A stretch of 64,000 nt of DNA, taken from assembly GCA_965653565.1 (NCBI GenBank), contig CBFHAI010000002.1, positions 190,750 through 254,749 on the forward strand, read 5' to 3'. The notes beneath the pieces were generated by a model. That model was not told the origin of the DNA and ran no database searches. It saw nothing but the letters and a program-made list of their open reading frames with translations. Numbering within the stretch: position 1 is the stretch's first letter; each line of letters opens with the position of its first letter. Origin of the DNA: JALCLA01 sp965653565 (lineage in GTDB: Bacteria; Pseudomonadota; Gammaproteobacteria; Xanthomonadales; Xanthomonadaceae). Shown here piece by piece: positions 62,785-64,000 of this stretch. Position numbers and translations under genes: made by a program.

Positions 62785-64000
62785 TGCTCATCCTCGTCGA
62801 TACCATCAAATTCGAAGCGTCCGGACGCTGGGAATCCGACATCTCTCTGAAACTGAAAAGCGTCAGTTTCGTAAGGAGTATCCGCGCCCATCGACAACCT
62901 ATTTCTAACTTGGAATTCGTACAGAGGTATATTCTCAGCTGAGAAATGATGAACTTCATGAAGCATAGCGCCCACCTTGAACCCATCCCAGAGTCTTGAA
63001 AATGGCTCCGAGTTGATTATTAGATGAAATACTGGGGGCCGGGAGACGAAAGCCTTCCCCTCTCCGACTGTACGCACAGACAAGAACACACTGATCTTGT
63101 TCAGTATAGCTATATGCTCCTTCAGCCCTCGCGACTGCAGTTCGCGTCCAGCTCGGTTTAAGGCCTTCGCGGCTTGTTGCTGCACAGGTTGGAGCTTTGA
63201 ACCTTCCTTCGAACCTTGGGGCAAGGCAATCGGTGTCTGGGTCCGGGTATCGTAAGACTGAACGATGGTGATGTCTTTGGCAGAGAAGCTTCGCACGCTC
63301 GTGCAGACGCGCGTACCGGTTGGAGCTTCGCACCGTCCGTCGGGGTCAATAAACGTATATGGATTGTTGCGGGCGTAAGCATAGGCATTGAAGCTTTCTG
63401 CCGTTCTTGCAGCCGGATCGGTGCTGGCGAAGATCGGCACCGTCGGATCAAAGTACCGCTGCTGCATATAGCTCATCGACGATATCTCGTCGGTGGCGTG
63501 CTTGGTGAAGCCCGGGCCGTCGCGGTAAATGCCGTCGTAGGGCGCGCCATAGGGCATCAACCGGCTGCGGTAAGTGCGGGTGCCAGCCGGTGAGGTTTTG
63601 ACGGTCGGTGTGCCGCGGTGATCGCTGTGCAGGTAGTTGACCGTCGCGGTTTCGCTGGTGGTCGGGCGTGTGCGTTCGGCGACCAGGGTGTTGCCCAGGT
63701 GGTAGAACTCGGTGCGCTCCTGCATTGCGCTGTCTTCGATGTAGAGCAACTCGCCGCTGCGGCTGTAGATCTGGTAGCGCGTGCCCCAGTTCGGCGTCAC
63801 CGTGCGGACGCGGTGGTTGTGTGCGTCGTAGGCGTGGGTGACTTGGCTCTGGAACGCCACCAGGCGGCGGGCCTGGTCAAAGCCCAGCGTTTCGGTGATC
63901 GTCTGCGTGCCATCCTCGAAGCCGTGCTGGAAGATTCTCTGTGCGGACGGAATGGGAATGGTCGGTGCCGTGCGGCTGCGCGCCGTCATTTCGCCGCGGT
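62781..64000 (-). CDS. Rhs protein C-terminus with HExxH metallopeptidase tip 1 (partial)
   Basis: The 5' part lies beyond the window; 405 residues are visible. The first about 215 are the RHS-associated core: YD-type text, HSDHRGTPT, PYGAPYDGIY, SSMSYMQQRYFDPT and NNPYTFIDPDGR, the last marking the boundary where the core cage ends and the variable toxin begins. The tip (about 180 residues) contains AMLHEVHHFS; numbered from the Met at 63989, His344-Glu345 and His348 form HExxH and Glu374 in YETDAFQF is a likely third ligand, the pattern of a gluzincin zinc peptidase. Rhs proteins deliver such tips into rival cells, often through type VI secretion. Lower GC in the tip than in the core. Confidence 0.88.
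   Translation of the reverse strand, partial: RGEMTARSRTAPTIPIPSAQRIFQHGFEDGTQTITETLGFDQARRLVAFQSQVTHAYDAHNHRVRTVTPNWGTRYQIYSRSGELLYIEDSAMQERTEFYHLGNTLVAERTRPTTSETATVNYLHSDHRGTPTVKTSPAGTRTYRSRLMPYGAPYDGIYRDGPGFTKHATDEISSMSYMQQRYFDPTVPIFASTDPAARTAESFNAYAYARNNPYTFIDPDGRCEAPTGTRVCTSVRSFSAKDITIVQSYDTRTQTPIALPQGSKEGSKLQPVQQQAAKALNRAGRELQSRGLKEHIAILNKISVFLSVRTVGEGKAFVSRPPVFHLIINSEPFSRLWDGFKVGAMLHEVHHFSAENIPLYEFQVRNRLSMGADTPYETDAFQFQRDVGFPASGRFEFDGIDEDEQ
63442..64000. repeat. Direct repeat of Rhs core (copy in main gene)
   Basis: Partner of 61560-62118 at a 1882-bp offset, running off the window. Both copies are read in the same frame, so recombination between them would delete tip 1 and imm1 and attach tip 2 and imm2 in frame. 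Confidence 0.9.

Noticed and set aside
62781..63350. Rhs tip 1 as a nuclease toxin
   Set aside because: No HNH or other nuclease signature; the HExxH motif with a downstream Glu and an exported partner fit a peptidase better.

Overview
The window is GC-rich DNA (clearly above 60 % by eye except near the right end), densely packed with ATGA/GTGA gene overlaps. Gene content suggests a free-living gammaproteobacterium of the Lysobacterales/Xanthomonadales (Rhodanobacteraceae-like): several TonB-dependent receptors, an ECF sigma factor paired with a Ser/Thr kinase-TPR protein, YfiR with a hybrid kinase, beta-propeller phytase, Rhs proteins and characteristic palindromic intergenic repeats. The taxonomic placement is inference. 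No rRNA, tRNA, CRISPR array or insertion sequence was recognised.

1-19000 reads as one functional island for phytate and inositol. It holds a beta-propeller phytase (cut by the window start), a PepSY protein with an OmpR/QseC-type two-component pair, a divergent TonB-dependent receptor, and then an eight-gene minus-strand operon (iolC fused to a DUF2090 aldolase domain, iolD, iolE, iolB, iolA, an OPA/MFS transporter, an inositol-monophosphatase-family enzyme and a PhoD-type phosphatase). An RpiR-type regulator and two tandem inositol dehydrogenases (iolG type) follow. Dephosphorylation, uptake and the whole myo-inositol catabolic route are therefore side by side, with operator-like palindromes at both iol promoters.

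19000-38100 is mixed: a secreted protein of unknown function, an ECF sigma factor/Ser-Thr kinase pair, a giant secreted RCC1/PD40 beta-propeller protein, an FAD monooxygenase and fatty-acid desaturase, a LytS/LytR-type two-component pair, an S9 peptidase, an esterase, a luciferase-like oxidoreductase and thioredoxin 2. 38563-44925 is an RND multidrug-efflux operon with its own TetR regulator. 45105-49601 is a TonB receptor-YfiR-hybrid kinase operon. Then come a DUF4326 protein, a large catalase (katE), an AraC regulator, a secreted DUF3103-like protein and a modular polysaccharide lyase with two lyase-like domains around three repeats.

58800-64000 (minus strand) is visibly less GC-rich and is the most unusual part: an Rhs polymorphic-toxin locus. 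The Rhs gene running off the right edge ends in a variable tip with an HExxH zinc-peptidase motif. It overlaps a small exported protein that looks like a netrin/TIMP-type (metalloprotease-inhibitor-like) domain. Downstream is a displaced orphan Rhs core-plus-tip with a second, different HExxH tip, followed by another exported protein of the same general shape and then two further lone relatives. The reading proposed here is a set of Rhs-delivered metallopeptidase effectors with periplasmic TIMP-like immunity proteins, with at least 559 bp of near-identical repeat available for tip switching. This is inference from motifs and layout and needs structural and database checks.
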